From assembly GCA_030146505.1 (NCBI GenBank), contig JASLCO010000167.1, positions 1 to 6,988 on the forward strand: a DNA stretch of 6,988 nucleotides, in the 5' to 3' direction. The stretch comes from Moraxellaceae bacterium. GTDB taxonomy: Bacteria > Pseudomonadota > Gammaproteobacteria > Pseudomonadales > Moraxellaceae. Shown here in pieces: positions 5,961 to 6,988 of the stretch. Made by a program: the position numbers and the translations under genes. The notes beneath the pieces are model-generated. The model saw only the letters and a list, made by a program, of their open reading frames with translations, made no database searches and was not told where the DNA came from. Position 1 is the stretch's first letter, and each line of letters opens with the position of its first letter.

Positions 5961-5965
5961 CCTCC
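5961..5965 (-). promoter_or_regulatory. Ribosome binding site deciding the methyltransferase start
   Basis: The minus strand reads GGAGG, then a 7-nt spacer, then ATG (5953). This strong Shine-Dalgarno match favours the 204-residue form over longer in-frame versions that run into the upstream gene. Confidence 0.85.
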
Positions 5966-5991
5966 GGATGAAGATTTGCCGTGCGCCCGGC

Positions 5992-6615
5992 TTATTTGCA
6001 GTTGCCGAGGCGACGGCCTTTGAAGGTGGTATTCATTTCCATTAGCGTGCCCTGCATGGTGGCACGCATGTCGAAGCTGCCTTGGTAGGCATCGGCCGTG
6101 AAGGTGGAATGACCATTGCCCTGGCCGCGAAAAGAGCTGCCGTCGCAGCTCATCGCCCAGTTGGCAGTACCGTCGCCGATCTGCATGTCGGTGATCTGGC
6201 AATTGCGGTTGCGTCCGCCCGAGAGCTGGTTCAGGCCGCAGGCATTCTGTGCGTCGCGCTCGGTGATGCAGCGCTTTACCCGGGCGGTGATGGGTTGCGG
6301 CATCAGCGAGTTGTGGCTGACCGAGGTGATCTCCCAGAGCCCGGAACGATAGGGTGCCTTCATTTGCAGGCAGGAGGCATTGTTGCCGGCACTTGCAGCG
6401 GCCACCGGTTTGCGCGAGGGAGGAATGACAGTGGTGTAGGCCGGCTGGCCGGGTACGGTGACCTGGATTTCAGTGGGCGTCCTGGAGTTGTTGACACCGT
6501 TGACGGGAGGAAGGCGCAACGGTTTCTCATCGACGCTTGCCGGTGGTGTGGTTTCTGCGTGCAGGCCGGCAGGCGTGGCGCAGAGCAGGACTGTCAGAAA
6601 AATTGCGGGGCGCAC
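5992..6615 (-). CDS. Secreted DUF3617 family protein, cysteine-rich
   Basis: A 207-residue exported protein of unknown function. MRPAIFLTVLLCATPAGLHA is a Sec signal peptide with probable cleavage after A20 (LHA|E). The cysteine at 12 is not in a good lipobox, so a lipoprotein is unlikely. A Pro/Thr/Asn-rich linker (about 21-75) leads to a DUF3617-type domain: YRSGLWEITSVS (89-100), KRCITERDAQNACG (114-127), CQITDMQIGDGTANWAMSC (139-157) and the terminal GRRLGNCK (200-207). The mature form has six cysteines (82, 116, 126, 139, 157 and 206), an even number suited to disulfides in the periplasm (inference). The start is a GTG with AAGGAG 6 nt upstream; the in-frame ATG at 6678 would put over 20 residues before the signal peptide and was not used. 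The family is widespread in proteobacteria and functionally uncharacterised. It is the first gene of a pair with the methyltransferase. Confidence 0.88.
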   Translation of the reverse strand: MRPAIFLTVLLCATPAGLHAETTPPASVDEKPLRLPPVNGVNNSRTPTEIQVTVPGQPAYTTVIPPSRKPVAAASAGNNASCLQMKAPYRSGLWEITSVSHNSLMPQPITARVKRCITERDAQNACGLNQLSGGRNRNCQITDMQIGDGTANWAMSCDGSSFRGQGNGHSTFTADAYQGSFDMRATMQGTLMEMNTTFKGRRLGNCK

Positions 6616-6621
6616 GATATG

Positions 6622-6627
6622 CTCCTT
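6622..6627 (-). promoter_or_regulatory. Ribosome binding site deciding the GTG start of the DUF3617 gene
   Basis: The minus strand reads AAGGAG, then a 6-nt spacer, then GTG (6615). It places the signal peptide at the exact N-terminus, and no in-frame ATG nearby does so. Confidence 0.85.
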
Positions 6628-6630
6628 CCG

Positions 6631-6644
6631 TGCAGCCGGCTGCA
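6631..6644. promoter_or_regulatory. Perfect 14-bp palindrome upstream of the DUF3617 gene, possible operator
   Basis: TGCAGCCGGCTGCA is its own reverse complement. It sits 3 nt upstream of the AAGGAG ribosome binding site and just downstream of the tentative -10 element, where the transcript would start. That is a classic position for a repressor dyad, or for a short 5' hairpin in the mRNA leader. No regulator is encoded nearby, so function is inference only. Confidence 0.4.
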
Positions 6645-6645
6645 A

Positions 6646-6675
6646 ATAATGCCTGGCTGCGCTTTTTGTTGTCGC
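6646..6675 (-). promoter_or_regulatory. Weak sigma70-like promoter candidate for the DUF3617-methyltransferase pair
   Basis: On the minus strand GCGACA (6670-6675; four of six matches to the -35 consensus) and CATTAT (6646-6651; four of six matches to the -10) are separated by 18 nt. The implied leader is about 24 nt. The match is poor but the placement, between the neighbour's terminator and the gene start, is right. Confidence 0.3.
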
Positions 6676-6761
6676 CATGCCCTGAAGTGCGCCGAGTGTG
6701 CATGACTTGCCAGGGTGATGCCAGTGCGTTCATGCAACGCCAGTGCACATTCAGCGGGCAG

Positions 6762-6792
6762 AAAAAAAGGCGACACAAGGTCGCCTTTTTTT
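6762..6792 (-). terminator. Strong Rho-independent terminator after ETF-QO, symmetric in both directions
   Basis: GGCGAC (6769-6774) pairs with GTCGCC (6780-6785) across the 5-nt loop ACAAG, with seven A on one flank (6762-6768) and seven T on the other (6786-6792). On the minus strand it lies 16 nt past the ETF-QO stop and ends that transcript before the DUF3617 gene. The symmetry would also allow termination on the plus strand, where no gene approaches within the window. Confidence 0.92.
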
Positions 6793-6808
6793 CTCTGCTA
6801 CACGCGAA

Positions 6809-6988
6809 TTACATATTCGGGTAATTCGGGCCACCGGTGCCTTCCGGCACCACCCAGTTGATGTTCTGGGCCGTGTCCTTGATGTCGCAGGTCTTGCAGT
6901 GCACGCAGTTCTTGGCATTGATCTGGAAGCGCTTCTCACTGGCATCCGTATCCACGACTTCATACACGCCTGCCGGGCAGTAAAGACG
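6809..6988 (-). CDS. Electron transfer flavoprotein-ubiquinone oxidoreductase (3' end only)
   Basis: Sixty codons including the TAA stop; the rest lies beyond the window edge. The residues begin RLYCPAGVYEV, continue through INAKNCVHCKTCDIKD, and end NINWVVPEGTGGPNYPNM. This is the conserved C-terminal ferredoxin-like domain of ETF-QO. Four cysteines (4, 28, 31 and 34 of the fragment; spacing C-x23-C-x2-C-x2-C) are the expected ligands of its single 4Fe-4S cluster. The enzyme is a membrane-associated flavoprotein that takes electrons from ETF, reduced by acyl-CoA and other dehydrogenases, and passes them to ubiquinone. The final GGPNYPNM is typical of bacterial ETF-QO. It is monocistronic at its 3' end, given the strong terminator that follows. 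There is no visible functional link with the T2SS or the methyltransferase pair. Confidence 0.95.
   Translation of the reverse strand, partial: RLYCPAGVYEVVDTDASEKRFQINAKNCVHCKTCDIKDTAQNINWVVPEGTGGPNYPNM

Noticed and set aside
5954..6202. N-terminal extension of the methyltransferase in the same frame
   Set aside because: It would overlap the DUF3617 coding region in another frame, its residues look like a shadow, and a strong GGAGG supports the start at 5953.
6616..6678. DUF3617 protein starting at the ATG at 6678
   Set aside because: It would place more than 20 residues before the signal peptide, while the GTG at 6615 has AAGGAG at ideal spacing.
6082..6705. Plus-strand open frame (207 codons) opposite the DUF3617 gene
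   Set aside because: The minus-strand frame has a signal peptide, ribosome binding site and DUF3617 motifs; the plus frame has none.

Overview
The window looks like chromosomal DNA of a GC-rich Gammaproteobacterium, or a close proteobacterial relative. This rests on a type II secretion (T2SS, general secretion pathway) operon of classical gene order, an electron-transfer-flavoprotein:ubiquinone oxidoreductase (ETF-QO) end typical of that group, and REP-like hairpin repeats of a kind common there. Genus cannot be told from the sequence alone.

Positions 1-5004 (+ strand) carry the distal part of a T2SS operon in the order gspF (3' end only)-G-H-I-J-K-L-M. It encodes the end of the inner-membrane platform protein GspF, the major pseudopilin GspG, the four minor pseudopilins H, I, J and K that form the pseudopilus tip, and the assembly-platform pair GspL and GspM. 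From gspH onward the genes touch or overlap (6-nt gap G/H, overlaps H/I, I/J and J/K, and ATGA overlaps K/L and L/M), so translation is probably coupled. There is no gspN after gspM. gspC, gspD, gspE and most of gspF must lie outside the window if they are present.

Positions 5005-5338 are a non-coding convergent gap between gspM and the next gene. It holds a nested inverted repeat around the gspM stop (possible terminator), an AT-rich stretch, a 14-bp perfect palindrome, and three REP-like hairpins, two of which are inverted copies of each other.

Positions 5339-6615 (- strand) are an apparent two-gene operon: a secreted cysteine-rich DUF3617 protein with a GTG start and good ribosome binding site, then a small class I SAM-dependent methyltransferase whose C-terminal half resembles the METTL7/TMT1 thiol-methyltransferase family. 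A 14-bp perfect palindrome sits between the tentative promoter and the ribosome binding site of the first gene.

Positions 6809-6988 (- strand) are the last 59 codons of ETF-QO, with its 4Fe-4S cysteine cluster, followed by a strong stem-loop terminator. ETF-QO passes electrons from fatty-acid and amino-acid oxidation to ubiquinone and has no evident link to the T2SS.

Overall this is mostly ordinary core genome. I found no convincing new system. The items most worth a second look are the REP-like cluster, the methyltransferase/DUF3617 pair with its palindrome, and the unusual tails of GspH and GspI.
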